Origin: Ruminococcus sp.
GTDB lineage: Bacteria; Bacillota; Clostridia; Oscillospirales; Ruminococcaceae
Length of the DNA stretch: 19,936 nucleotides
Direction: 5' to 3'
NCBI GenBank assembly: GCA_017544125.1
Contig: JAFYET010000204.1
Span: 1-19,936 of the forward strand
Part shown: positions 8,201 to 15,832 of the stretch, piece after piece
How positions within the stretch are numbered: position 1 is the first letter of the stretch
Layout of the letters: the number at the start of each line of letters is the position of its first letter
Program-made: the position numbers and the translations under genes
Notes under the pieces: generated by a model
Told to the model about the DNA's origin: nothing
The model's input: only the letters and a program-made list of their open reading frames with translations
Databases searched by the model: none

Positions 8201-9166
8201 GAGCAGCCCGATTATCAGAGCCTCTATTTCTGGGGCGAGCAGGGCGAGCGTGAGTGGGAAAGGTTCGTGTCAGACAGCAGAGAGCTGCATGATGCTTACC
8301 TTGCCGACAGACTTGCTGCAAGACCCGGCGCTGATTCGTCATTCTATGACGATGATGAATTTGGCGGCAGCATGGCATTCACATTCAGTGAGATATCCGC
8401 AGAGGAGGCAGATGCACTCGGCGGTCATCAGGATACAAATAATTCGGGCGGCGTGAATTTTGAAGAGGTCACAATGCACCCGAATGACGAAAACCAGGGT
8501 ATTACTGATAGAAGCACTGCACAGACGAATGTTAACGTTTCGCCTGTGGTACAGCCTTATATCATGCAGCCTGTGCTTCAGCCCGACGGAACAACGGTAA
8601 TGCAGCCTGTGATACCGCAGATAGTTCAGCCTGCGCCTGCTGCACCCGTTGATATGAACGCGATCATTTCGGCTATACGTGATGAGGTCAAGAGAGAGAT
8701 GGCTCAGCAGTTGGGCAATGTGTCCGCTGCAGCGCAGTATACTCAGCAGCCTGAAGAGCAGCCTGCACCAGTATATGAGCCCGAGCCTGCACCTCAGCCC
8801 GAGCCTGTACCCGAGCCTGAGCCCGAGTATGAAGAGCCCGAGCCTGAGTATGAAGAGCCCGAGTCCGAGCCTGAGTACGATGAGCCCGATATCTCCGATG
8901 AGGAGCCGGATGATGACGATTATCTGCCTGATATGCCTCTGTCCGATCCCGATGAGACAGGGTTTGACGATGAAGACGACGAGGACGAGGATGACGACGA
9001 AGGCTTCAAGCCCAAGTTCGATATCATGGCTCTTCTTGATGAGCAGCTCGACAGCTACGGCGAGATGACCCTCGAGGAGCGTATGGAAGAGATAGACGTT
9101 GATACCATGGAGGTATCACTTGATGAGCTTATGAGCTATGTGAAGGAATCACGAAAGAGGAGATGA
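5252..9166 (+). CDS. PrgI-VirB4 fusion: T4SS ATPase with acidic C-terminal tail
   Basis: This is a 1304-residue protein, with AGAAAGGA upstream of ATG 5252. Residues 1-85 resemble PrgI-family proteins: two adjacent membrane helices, then a short loop and YLAYPKRFWR. Residues about 91-182 are a highly charged Lys/Glu helical linker. Residues about 185-600 match the VirB4 N-terminal domain, and the ATPase domain follows. Walker A is GKSGSGKS at residues 618-625, and Walker B is VVVIDEAH with Asp859-Glu860. The later stretch QIVITQNIKDF is typical of VirB4. VirB4 ATPases energise substrate transfer and assembly of the channel. From about residue 1020 a family-atypical tail begins: a Gln/Pro/Val segment, then a Pro-Glu repeat block (about 1175-1215), a run of Asp/Glu, and a C-terminal helical stretch ending in KESRKRR. 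It lies 31 nt after the VirB6-like gene. The ATPase assignment is very firm; the PrgI fusion is a good reading of the N-terminus. Confidence 0.92.
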   Translation: MRLIPGKTKVKIELFRGVTLGDVVIGVITLALAGLVVLSTIPARFYVALGVITVGGMLLVRIDAQPNYMTILGLLKYLAYPKRFWRMFSDKHLLSKKREAKKGDQWNEFFSDKFEAEDELTLRESIEKAMAQKKQKKEQEEILNSKDSTDEEKNAVWQQRREKEKEKLKKKAENKDAYHNEKDVEDIVAFTGISDGFIEYDGKYYGTIIEIDPVEFRFFSIYRRNASIENCLGKTLRSLRPGYAANIIKIDRPIRYESYLEKEYDKLEALKNSYEKGFLTEDELKARVEIQYERINEMRNICYEDKVIQPFYYLALFNIDKRQLLIDTDSAITSLTQGELVVRRISEDKELAIFLKYTNTLDFEESEINDLDPEDYIKWAMPESVTFTTKKADINGIYTHHMRVVGYPSDVGDAWLAGVMSVPGTKVVVKITPMERIKSIKAIDRSLQELRGQLMSTGVDSKILELQNHIETLSSLLVTLQQDNESLLTVNIYITMYDVVKTSEWGNPERVKNSSLPIIADMKKTVRRVWQETGMRLNALDFSQLEGFIGSQVSGYDPYFKDGRGMPANTVAGMYPWIYARVSDVGGIRLGTQDGVPVIIDFFRRDSERVNSNMVIIGKSGSGKSYGTKSLLTNMASEDAKIFILDPENEYTELAHTLHGKIINVGNATQGRLNPFNIITTLEDDESEDTLGTGYAAHLQFLEEFFKQILPDVDKEALEYLNSLVERLYTNFGITMETDLSKLSPTDYPIFDDLYDIVLEDFQRTSNEYLRSMLQTLMNYVSKFATGGRNSNIWNGPSTITTDENFSVFNFQSLLSNRNTTIANAQMLLVLKYIDNEIIKNREYNRKYGLNRRIVVVIDEAHVFIDTKFPVALDFMFQLAKRIRKYNGMQIVITQNIKDFVGSEEIARKSTAIINACQYSFIFGLAPNDMDDLCKLYEKAGGINEVEQDQILTAPRGNAFTVMSPTSRSSFKIEVPQSMVDMFEQPDYQSLYFWGEQGEREWERFVSDSRELHDAYLADRLAARPGADSSFYDDDEFGGSMAFTFSEISAEEADALGGHQDTNNSGGVNFEEVTMHPNDENQGITDRSTAQTNVNVSPVVQPYIMQPVLQPDGTTVMQPVIPQIVQPAPAAPVDMNAIISAIRDEVKREMAQQLGNVSAAAQYTQQPEEQPAPVYEPEPAPQPEPVPEPEPEYEEPEPEYEEPESEPEYDEPDISDEEPDDDDYLPDMPLSDPDETGFDDEDDEDEDDDEGFKPKFDIMALLDEQLDSYGEMTLEERMEEIDVDTMEVSLDELMSYVKESRKRR
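8776..8893 (+). repeat. Pro-Glu/Tyr-Glu repeat block in VirB4 tail
   Basis: In-frame short repeats of GAGCCCGAGCCT and GAGTATGAAGAG-type units code for PEPEP and EYEEPE peptides at about residues 1175-1214 of the VirB4 fusion. They lead into an even more acidic Asp/Glu run. Such blocks usually form extended, stiff, negatively charged linkers. Confidence 0.8.
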
Positions 9167-9176
9167 GCTTAACAGC

Positions 9177-9476
9177 ATGGATATAAAACTGGTAAACAGA
9201 GGCGAGGAGGGTGAGCTTATACTCTCAGGCCGCCTCGATACGAAAAACGCTGATGAGGTGGGCAACCTGTTTTTGCAGGTGGCTGACAGATTCAGAAATA
9301 TCACCCTTAATATGCAGGAGCTGAAATATGTGTCCAGTGCAGGTCTCAGGGTGATAAAAAAGCTGTATATGAAGGTCAGGGGGAACGGCGGCGAGCTTTC
9401 CTGTATAAACGTTGCCCCTTATGTTAGTGAGGTCTTTGAAATGACCGGTTTTGCGGAGATGTTGAATTTAAGATGA
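9177..9476 (+). CDS. Single-domain STAS protein (anti-sigma factor antagonist type)
   Basis: This 99-residue protein consists only of a STAS domain: GELILSGRLDTKNADEV near the N-terminus, the core LNMQELKYVSSAGLRVI at residues 44-60, and a final FEMTGFAEML. Aligned by eye with SpoIIAA and RsbV, Ser54 falls on the serine phosphorylated by their partner kinases, while the preceding Asp is replaced by Ser53. The family switches a partner anti-sigma factor or kinase by reversible phosphorylation; some members act as scaffolds. The GGAG site (9159-9162) lies inside the end of virB4 and is 14 nt from the ATG, which is rather long. The stop overlaps the next gene's start (ATGA, 9473-9476), implying translational coupling. 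No partner kinase or phosphatase is visible in the window. The domain call is firm; its link to the T4SS rests on position. Confidence 0.88.
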   Translation: MDIKLVNRGEEGELILSGRLDTKNADEVGNLFLQVADRFRNITLNMQELKYVSSAGLRVIKKLYMKVRGNGGELSCINVAPYVSEVFEMTGFAEMLNLR

Positions 9477-12400
9477 AAACCACAGTTAATGCTCTCGTAA
9501 AAAACACAGCAAAGAGATTGGCGGCAGCAGCACTTGCGCTTGCTATGCTGCCCGGTATGCTGTCATATGAGCTCGTTTTCGCTGCACAGGGGCAGTCTGC
9601 CTCGGCGGCGGTGTCGGGTGAGGGGACTACGGGCGATATTGAATCGCTGACGGAGGCTGAGGGCATTACTGTCTGGAAGGACGGCAAGAAGGTCTCGACC
9701 ACTGCGACTACCGGCAAGAGCTGGACGGAGGATACTATCACCGGCGGCGGCGACGATCCGACCCTTGCAGCACCTGATGTTTCGACATTCACGGCGGGTC
9801 AGGAAGCTGTTGAGATAAGTAAAGATGAGAACCTTTACACACTTACAGCAGCCACAGGTATCAACCCCGGTAATAGCGTTGAGTATTTTGCTGTGCGCTA
9901 CACGGTAGGCGAGGGCAAGAATGCTGTTGCCCAGACTAAATACCTCTTCCCGAAGATACATACCCTGAGCGCTACCAATGACTATATAAAGAACGTCAAG
10001 AGCAATAAGACCGTCAAGGAGCTTACAAGCGTAAAGATAACAGGCTACTACTCTCTCGGCCCGAGATCTATGGTAAAGCAGACCAGCAAGAGCTATACCG
10101 TTTCGACCGATGCCGAGATAGAAGCAGCCAAGGCTGACTTCCTTAGTAAGTATTCAGGCATAACAAACGTTGAGAAGATATATACCAACGTTACCAAGGA
10201 AGTAGCGCTTACAAATGAGACGATGAATAAGCGCCACTCATACCTTGCAGCGCTCAACTATAAGATAAATGAGAACACCCTTACCAAGAACGCCCTTACT
10301 TCATGGAGCGTTGATGAGTTCCTCTTTAAGACCGACCAGCCCATAACCGAGATCACCGGCGTTGAGGCATTTATGTCAAACGGCAAGTGGACGGTGCAGG
10401 GTCTGTCTGTCAGCAAGGTGAATAAGATAGGCGGCTATAACGAATACGGCTATTACTCTGGCAAGTATTACCTCTCGCTCGAGAAGGAGGTAATATGTGA
10501 GCTGACAAAGAAGAAGAGCGGCACCCTTACCCTTTCGGCAAACGGTGATACCCTTGTCAATGTGGGCGGTGACGATTCTGAATACTTTGCACTCTCTACC
10601 CCCGACCAGAAGGTAACTACATCTCTCGGCTTTGATGATCTGTATTCATTCAGGCTGGATATTGCAGATACTATTGACGGCGGTCTTGAATCGCTGCTGA
10701 GGAAGGATTCCTCAAAGAGCGACCCCGCTGATAATTTCCCCGCTGAGGATATCGCTATCGAGATAGAGTACAGAGATGTCAACGGCTGGACGAGAAATGT
10801 TACCATGCCCGTGCTGCTCTCAGTGATAGGGCAGTATAAGGAGCAGGGCGTGCCTGTGCGCACCATAGGTCTTGCGCAGAGGGGCGATACCATAGCATTC
10901 ACAGCCTGCCTGCCCGATTATAAGTCGCTCATATCGAGCAAGCTGCACCTGGGCAAGTCGGCAAGAGATATATGTAAGAAAAACTGCGGCCTTGATAATA
11001 TAGATGCAAATAAGGTCGATGCTTCGGCAATAGCTGCCCTTGATACCGATTATCTGTCATTGGCAGGCTTCAGCATCTATGAGGGCACCTGCGGTATGTC
11101 AAATACACCCGATGCTGCCACCTCCGTTACAAAGACGGTCGAGGGCAAGACCGAGACGCAGGACGTTACACTTAAAAGCTATAGCTATGCCTTCGCATTC
11201 TCCGAGAAATACCCGCAGATGTATTTTACTACCACATCTGCCAAGGGCTATAGGATAAATGCCAAGACATCTGACAGTATAGAGCTGTCACAGTATAAAT
11301 CGGGCGACCCGCTCGTTGCCGCACGCCAAAGCAAGAACTTTATGATAGCTCTTAAGACCAGCGCTAAGGCAGGGGCAGAGACCTCGGGCAATATCTACGT
11401 TCAGGTGTTCTATCAGGACTCTGACGGAAACGAGAAATCATCAGCTATATATAATGTAAAGGACGAGGTCATGGATTACCTCGGCTACTGGCCTACCAAG
11501 ACCACGGCTAAGGATAACTTCGGCTACTATATGGGTATGTCAAACGGCAACTATATCGAGTTCCCCGTTGACCTGCCGGATGCGGCAGCTATCACCAATG
11601 TCGAGATCAAGCTCGATAACGACGCTGATGAGTGGCTCGTGCAGAGCGTGTGCGCATCAGTGCTCGATGAGCTCGGCAAAAAGCGTGTGTATGCCCAGAA
11701 CCTTAAGGCTGGCAGCATATCCACACAGTACCGTGTTTACAGAAAGACCAGGAAGACGGTCATACCGCCCTTCCCGATAGACCTTGACCTGCTGTTCACA
11801 CCGGGCGAGACATACTCTGTATGGACGGGCACAGGTACTATCATCAAGGCGGAGGAGCTCGACTACGACTCACTGCGCAACTCGATGACCTATGAAGATA
11901 CCAAGAAGGACCTCGGCTATATCAAGAGCAAGAGGACGTATGACATTGTAGTCAAGGTCGCAGATGACCCCGATGCGGGCAATATCAACGGCGACTCCGG
12001 CTCAAACAACAAGTTCTACTTCCAGCTCCTGTTCCAGAACGGCAACAGCGGCTTCGTGCTTGCAAACCAGCAGCTGTCGGCAGACGGCTTCCGTGCAGGG
12101 CAGGAGGAGCTATTCTCGATATCCGTAAACCGTAACTACGGCGAGGTAAGGGAGATAAGGATAATCCCCGAGGATACCAGTGAGGATAACGAGATATTCG
12201 ATAAGCTCAATATCGAGTTTATGACAGTTACCGAGCAGACCAACGGCGGCACGGCGATGCAGTATGTTTTCGACGATGTGGGCTGGATAGATATCGACTA
12301 CCACGATAAGAGTGAGGAAAACACCAGCGAGGGACGTAAGGGCAGATCGCTCAAATCCATTGCTAAGAAGTTCCAGGTTTCCTATCAGAGAAGCGTTATC

Positions 12401-14917
12401 AACCTGCTTTGTGAGATAACTGCTGACCCGTGGGAGGTTAGCCACTACCCATTCGAGGCAAGCGTTTCGGCAACCGTTGAGTATATCGACACCAAGGGCG
12501 AGCCTCAGTCAAAGAGCTTTGACGTTGTCAAGCGAATGTATGACTATATGAAGAAGACCCCGCAGGTGTACAGCGCAGGGTATAAGGATGACCCGAACGC
12601 TGCATTGTATACCAATATGGGCACTATATCCGATGCTGACTGGATGCTAAGACCTAACCATACCGACAGGTTCGTGCTGCCGGCTCTGGCAGATGTAAAG
12701 ACACTCAGCAGCATAACCTTCTACGTTGTAAACCGCAGCAAGGGCACTGCATACTGGTCGATAAGCGGTCTTTCCATATCGAGGATAAATTCCGACAGCG
12801 GGTCGGTGACACTTAACAATAACTCTGAGTATATCAGGGGTATGGAGACCGTCGAGCACTGTAAGATGGATTCGACCAATAAGGTGCAGATGATGACACT
12901 TCCCTCCGGTGCGCAGCAGAAGATGAAGATAAAGCTCACCAAGAAGGATATAACATGGGCTGAGGATAAATCATGGGTGTCGGCAGTTGAAAGAAAGCCT
13001 ACATCTAACGATGATACACTCAATGTCTATGTTTACACCACCGAGAATTCACGCAATATCGACGGCGTTGAGCTCGGCATCGCTGCACAGTATACGATGC
13101 CCAACTCCAAGATAATGCAGGTAAAGCAGAGCGAGATGAAGACCTACGGCAGCGGCACGGAAGATGCGTGCTTCTACTACACGGGGCTTTCAGCTAAGAA
13201 TATGCAAAACCTCACATCACTGCGATTGTCGTGCAGGTCAACGAAGATGGTATTCACCTATGCGATAGTCGAGCAGGTGAGGGAGGACGTTATAGTCAGC
13301 CGGTATGTTGTAAACTACGGCAACTCCTCGGCTGTGCTGGGGCTTAAGGCAGCACCCTCCAACACCACCACCATATATGATAAGAAGAAGCAGAAGCTGA
13401 TAGTATCATTCGGTGCGCTGACTAAGGAGGCGACCCTTATACCGCCTAATGACGATAACGCAAATGTCAACGATATAGCATTCGCACTGAGGTATACATC
13501 TACCCTCGACCATGGCGAGAATGAGTATAGATCACCCTATATCTACTTAGGCGATCTGGGCATAAAGAAGATATCACCCGGTATGACCGTGGAGATACCT
13601 TTCGAGATACCCTATCTTGATAAGATAACAGAATACCGTGTAGGTATGTTCGGCGGCATAAAGGCTGAGGTGAAGGGCGCACTTGCCTTTAACTACAGCT
13701 ACTCCGATAAGGCGTATGATGAGGTGAAGGGCGAGACAGTGACGACGGGCGACTCCCTCGTTAATGTTTACAGCTTCGACCAGAGATATGAGGTGCCTAA
13801 TTACATCAAGAAGTGTGAAGTCACCAAGAAGGGTCTCGAGGGCAAGGGCTCTGTATCAATGCTTGACCTTAATATAACAACGGCTGCTGCATCGGCAGAG
13901 ACCGACAGCGGTACGTCATCACGGGTTGAGGCTGTGGTACATTACCTTGACCATAACGGCGCAGCCCAGGAAATGCTCATTGACGACCTCAGGACATATA
14001 TCCAGTCCATCAGGTGGACAGAGGTAACTAAGGACGAGGAAGGCAACGATATAAGGACCGAGCATACTGAGGACGCAACTTCCGATAATAAGAAATTCTC
14101 GACAGGCAAGACCGCACGGGTAAGGTTCTTTATAGCGGATTGTATCGAGATAACAGCACTTGAGCTCAAACCTGCCGAGGATTGGAAGATCGAGAAGACA
14201 GAGGGCTCGCTGCTCAAGAATATCGAGAAGAAGAGCGGCGTTGTTTCACTCGTTGAGCAGTCGCTTGACAGAACTGTTGATATGACCATCACCCCCGAGG
14301 GCGGTAAGATATCCTATAAGGACGTTAAGCTCACCACTCATATCACGGCGGCAGGCAAGTATAAGGGCACGATACCCAAGGACGGCATGAGCATAGTGGT
14401 ACAGGGCGAGAGCATAGTATCTGCTCAGGTCATCTGCGGTGACGATGATGATTATGACTTCAGCGTTCAGCTGATGAACGACGGCGCACCTGCCGATATG
14501 CCTGATGAGACTTACAGCAGAAACGGCGATAAGTTCGCATTCAGCATACCCAAGAATTCGGGCAGCGTTCAGGTAAGCTATATCATTACCGTTTGGTCGG
14601 TAGAGAACCCGAACGTAAAGAATGTTCTGACAATAACAGTGCCGGTTCCCGAGCAGGAGACCGTAAATAACGATACGAACCAGACGTATACCGAAACGGA
14701 GACCGAGAAGGACGGCGGTACTGACTCAGAACAGACCGATACAGACGCAGGCTCAAAGAGCGGCGACGAAACAGGCTCTGATGAAAAGCAGCAGGAGCAG
14801 AGCGAGGGCGATGAGAAGACCGAGGAGAAAAAGACCGAGGAAGAAACAAAGCCCGAAGATACCAAGGCTGACGACACCAAGCCCGCAGACGGCGAGGGCG
14901 GCGAGCAGCAGGGTTAA
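9473..14917 (+). CDS. Giant secreted multi-module beta-sandwich-like protein
   Basis: This is an 1814-residue protein. The N-terminus is a signal peptide with basic residues, an Ala/Leu core (about 16-30) and likely cleavage near Ala37-Ala38. The body has many strands of alternating hydrophobic residues and about eight related modules, beginning near residues 134, 427, 641, 847, 998, 1183, 1334 and 1484. Several modules end in a Trp-containing strand such as YWSISGLSISRI. Module 3 vaguely recalls PLAT/lipoxygenase-homology domains. From about residue 1724 to the end the chain is a disordered, acidic Glu/Asp/Thr/Lys tail. I see no LPxTG motif, no C-terminal membrane helix and no dockerin signature, so how it is held at the surface is unclear. 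Its ATG overlaps the STAS stop. An adhesin, matrix or mating-contact role is plausible but unproven. Confidence 0.8.
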   Translation: MKTTVNALVKNTAKRLAAAALALAMLPGMLSYELVFAAQGQSASAAVSGEGTTGDIESLTEAEGITVWKDGKKVSTTATTGKSWTEDTITGGGDDPTLAAPDVSTFTAGQEAVEISKDENLYTLTAATGINPGNSVEYFAVRYTVGEGKNAVAQTKYLFPKIHTLSATNDYIKNVKSNKTVKELTSVKITGYYSLGPRSMVKQTSKSYTVSTDAEIEAAKADFLSKYSGITNVEKIYTNVTKEVALTNETMNKRHSYLAALNYKINENTLTKNALTSWSVDEFLFKTDQPITEITGVEAFMSNGKWTVQGLSVSKVNKIGGYNEYGYYSGKYYLSLEKEVICELTKKKSGTLTLSANGDTLVNVGGDDSEYFALSTPDQKVTTSLGFDDLYSFRLDIADTIDGGLESLLRKDSSKSDPADNFPAEDIAIEIEYRDVNGWTRNVTMPVLLSVIGQYKEQGVPVRTIGLAQRGDTIAFTACLPDYKSLISSKLHLGKSARDICKKNCGLDNIDANKVDASAIAALDTDYLSLAGFSIYEGTCGMSNTPDAATSVTKTVEGKTETQDVTLKSYSYAFAFSEKYPQMYFTTTSAKGYRINAKTSDSIELSQYKSGDPLVAARQSKNFMIALKTSAKAGAETSGNIYVQVFYQDSDGNEKSSAIYNVKDEVMDYLGYWPTKTTAKDNFGYYMGMSNGNYIEFPVDLPDAAAITNVEIKLDNDADEWLVQSVCASVLDELGKKRVYAQNLKAGSISTQYRVYRKTRKTVIPPFPIDLDLLFTPGETYSVWTGTGTIIKAEELDYDSLRNSMTYEDTKKDLGYIKSKRTYDIVVKVADDPDAGNINGDSGSNNKFYFQLLFQNGNSGFVLANQQLSADGFRAGQEELFSISVNRNYGEVREIRIIPEDTSEDNEIFDKLNIEFMTVTEQTNGGTAMQYVFDDVGWIDIDYHDKSEENTSEGRKGRSLKSIAKKFQVSYQRSVINLLCEITADPWEVSHYPFEASVSATVEYIDTKGEPQSKSFDVVKRMYDYMKKTPQVYSAGYKDDPNAALYTNMGTISDADWMLRPNHTDRFVLPALADVKTLSSITFYVVNRSKGTAYWSISGLSISRINSDSGSVTLNNNSEYIRGMETVEHCKMDSTNKVQMMTLPSGAQQKMKIKLTKKDITWAEDKSWVSAVERKPTSNDDTLNVYVYTTENSRNIDGVELGIAAQYTMPNSKIMQVKQSEMKTYGSGTEDACFYYTGLSAKNMQNLTSLRLSCRSTKMVFTYAIVEQVREDVIVSRYVVNYGNSSAVLGLKAAPSNTTTIYDKKKQKLIVSFGALTKEATLIPPNDDNANVNDIAFALRYTSTLDHGENEYRSPYIYLGDLGIKKISPGMTVEIPFEIPYLDKITEYRVGMFGGIKAEVKGALAFNYSYSDKAYDEVKGETVTTGDSLVNVYSFDQRYEVPNYIKKCEVTKKGLEGKGSVSMLDLNITTAAASAETDSGTSSRVEAVVHYLDHNGAAQEMLIDDLRTYIQSIRWTEVTKDEEGNDIRTEHTEDATSDNKKFSTGKTARVRFFIADCIEITALELKPAEDWKIEKTEGSLLKNIEKKSGVVSLVEQSLDRTVDMTITPEGGKISYKDVKLTTHITAAGKYKGTIPKDGMSIVVQGESIVSAQVICGDDDDYDFSVQLMNDGAPADMPDETYSRNGDKFAFSIPKNSGSVQVSYIITVWSVENPNVKNVLTITVPVPEQETVNNDTNQTYTETETEKDGGTDSEQTDTDAGSKSGDETGSDEKQQEQSEGDEKTEEKKTEEETKPEDTKADDTKPADGEGGEQQG
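9872..14209 (+). repeat. Divergent protein modules within the giant secreted protein (about eight)
   Basis: By eye, each module starts with a strand of the form hydrophobic-x-hydrophobic-x-Tyr-x-Asp-x-x-Gly, for example EIEYRDVNG, VQVFYQDSDGN, ATVEYIDTKG and AVVHYLDHNG. A later half then follows an I/L-T-x-I/V strand and a Trp strand. The Trp residues in clear copies are 306, 721, 1095 and 1571. Copies at about 847, 1183 and 1334 are weaker. Identity is too low for DNA-level repeats. Confidence 0.55.
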
Positions 14918-14920
14918 TCA

Positions 14921-14934
14921 CACTTAGGAAAGTG
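14921..14934 (+). promoter_or_regulatory. SD-sequestering mini-hairpin before the 297-residue ORF
   Basis: CACTT (14921-14925) and AAGTG (14930-14934) are perfect inverted repeats. They enclose AGGA (14926-14929), the likely Shine-Dalgarno core for ATG 14939. The stem is only 5 bp, so any effect on translation would be mild. Confidence 0.4.
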
Positions 14935-14938
14935 CAGT

Positions 14939-15832
14939 ATGAAGAATTTTATTAAAAACATCAGAGAGCACAAGGCAGCAGCAGCTATCTGCTTGCTGCT
15001 GCTTGCTGCTTTGATAACGGCAGCAGTGTTTGCAATGAAAAACGAAACAAATGATGACTCATCATCGGCAGAAGGCGATGGACAGGCTTCCGGGCAGGCT
15101 GAGCCGTCAACAACGGTGTATTTCAAGGGCACTGATTACCCCGTGACGGTGACGAGGGAGAGTAACGGCACGCTCACTGTCGAGTTTGACGGTACCAAGT
15201 CGCCTGACTCGGCGTGGGGCTTTTCCACAGACGATACCGAAAGCGCACTCGTTGAAGTTAAAAACAGCGAGGAGAAGGACTGCAAGATGACATCTACCGT
15301 CGCCCCTGTTTCTATGGGCTATGCGGCGCTGTCGTTCACAAGGAGCGGCGAGGTTTCGGGTATTAAGTACAATGCAGTTACCATCGAGGCTGAGGTCTGC
15401 GTTTCTGCCGATAAGGACGGGAATATGAAGGTGTCGCTCTCGGATATAAAGCAGAACCTTTCGTCGGCAGGGGCGCTTGACAGCGAGACCCCCTATATGC
15501 TAAAAGACGATAAGGTGATAATGCCAAACGGCGGTGACTGGGTGCTCGAGCCCAAGCTGGCAGACGGTGCGCCAAGCGGTCTGTTCAGGATTTACAGGCT
15601 CAGTGATGCTGACGGTATGGAGTATTTCGCAGTAGAAAAGGTCCCCTCAGCACTTGCGGGCGTGAACGCCGATGCTGCGTTCAAGATGCTCGCTGACAGC
15701 AGGCTCGTGCTAAGCAGCGAGACCCTCGGCATAGAGCAGGAGCTTGAATGTACCATGTCAGAAAACAGGACATGGGTGCTTTCGGTGTATAACGCTGATG
15801 AAAAGACGGAGGATAGTTCCGAGAATGAATGA
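14939..15832 (+). CDS. Membrane-anchored extracytoplasmic protein of unknown function
   Basis: This is a 297-residue protein. The start is supported by AGGAA 8 nt upstream. The basic N-terminus MKNFIKNIREHK precedes a hydrophobic helix at about residues 15-33, and then a Ser/Asp/Glu/Gly-rich linker (about 36-58). This fits a single-pass anchor or an uncleaved signal, with the rest outside the cell. The remainder (about 60-285) is beta-rich and has no motif I recognise; strands such as YPVTVTRESNGTLTVEF and DWVLEPKL are typical of extracellular beta folds. No lipobox cysteine follows the helix. It begins 21 nt after the giant protein's stop and overlaps the next gene by 8 nt, so it belongs to the same run and may work with the giant protein at the surface. 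No function is assigned. Confidence 0.75.
   Translation: MKNFIKNIREHKAAAAICLLLLAALITAAVFAMKNETNDDSSSAEGDGQASGQAEPSTTVYFKGTDYPVTVTRESNGTLTVEFDGTKSPDSAWGFSTDDTESALVEVKNSEEKDCKMTSTVAPVSMGYAALSFTRSGEVSGIKYNAVTIEAEVCVSADKDGNMKVSLSDIKQNLSSAGALDSETPYMLKDDKVIMPNGGDWVLEPKLADGAPSGLFRIYRLSDADGMEYFAVEKVPSALAGVNADAAFKMLADSRLVLSSETLGIEQELECTMSENRTWVLSVYNADEKTEDSSENE

Noticed and set aside
10967..11040. ICKKNCGLDNIDANKVDASAI region of the giant protein considered as a dockerin
   Set aside because: It lacks the paired calcium-binding loops and the duplicated 22-residue layout of dockerins, and it lies mid-protein within a beta module.
12301..14917. C-terminal part of the giant protein checked for an LPxTG sorting signal
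   Set aside because: The protein ends in a Glu/Asp/Lys/Gly tail with no LPxTG, no hydrophobic helix and no basic end.
15744..15824. Upstream ATG extending the 174-residue protein to 201 residues
   Set aside because: It would overlap the preceding gene by 89 nt. The ATG at 15825 has GGAGG 12 nt upstream and the usual short overlap.
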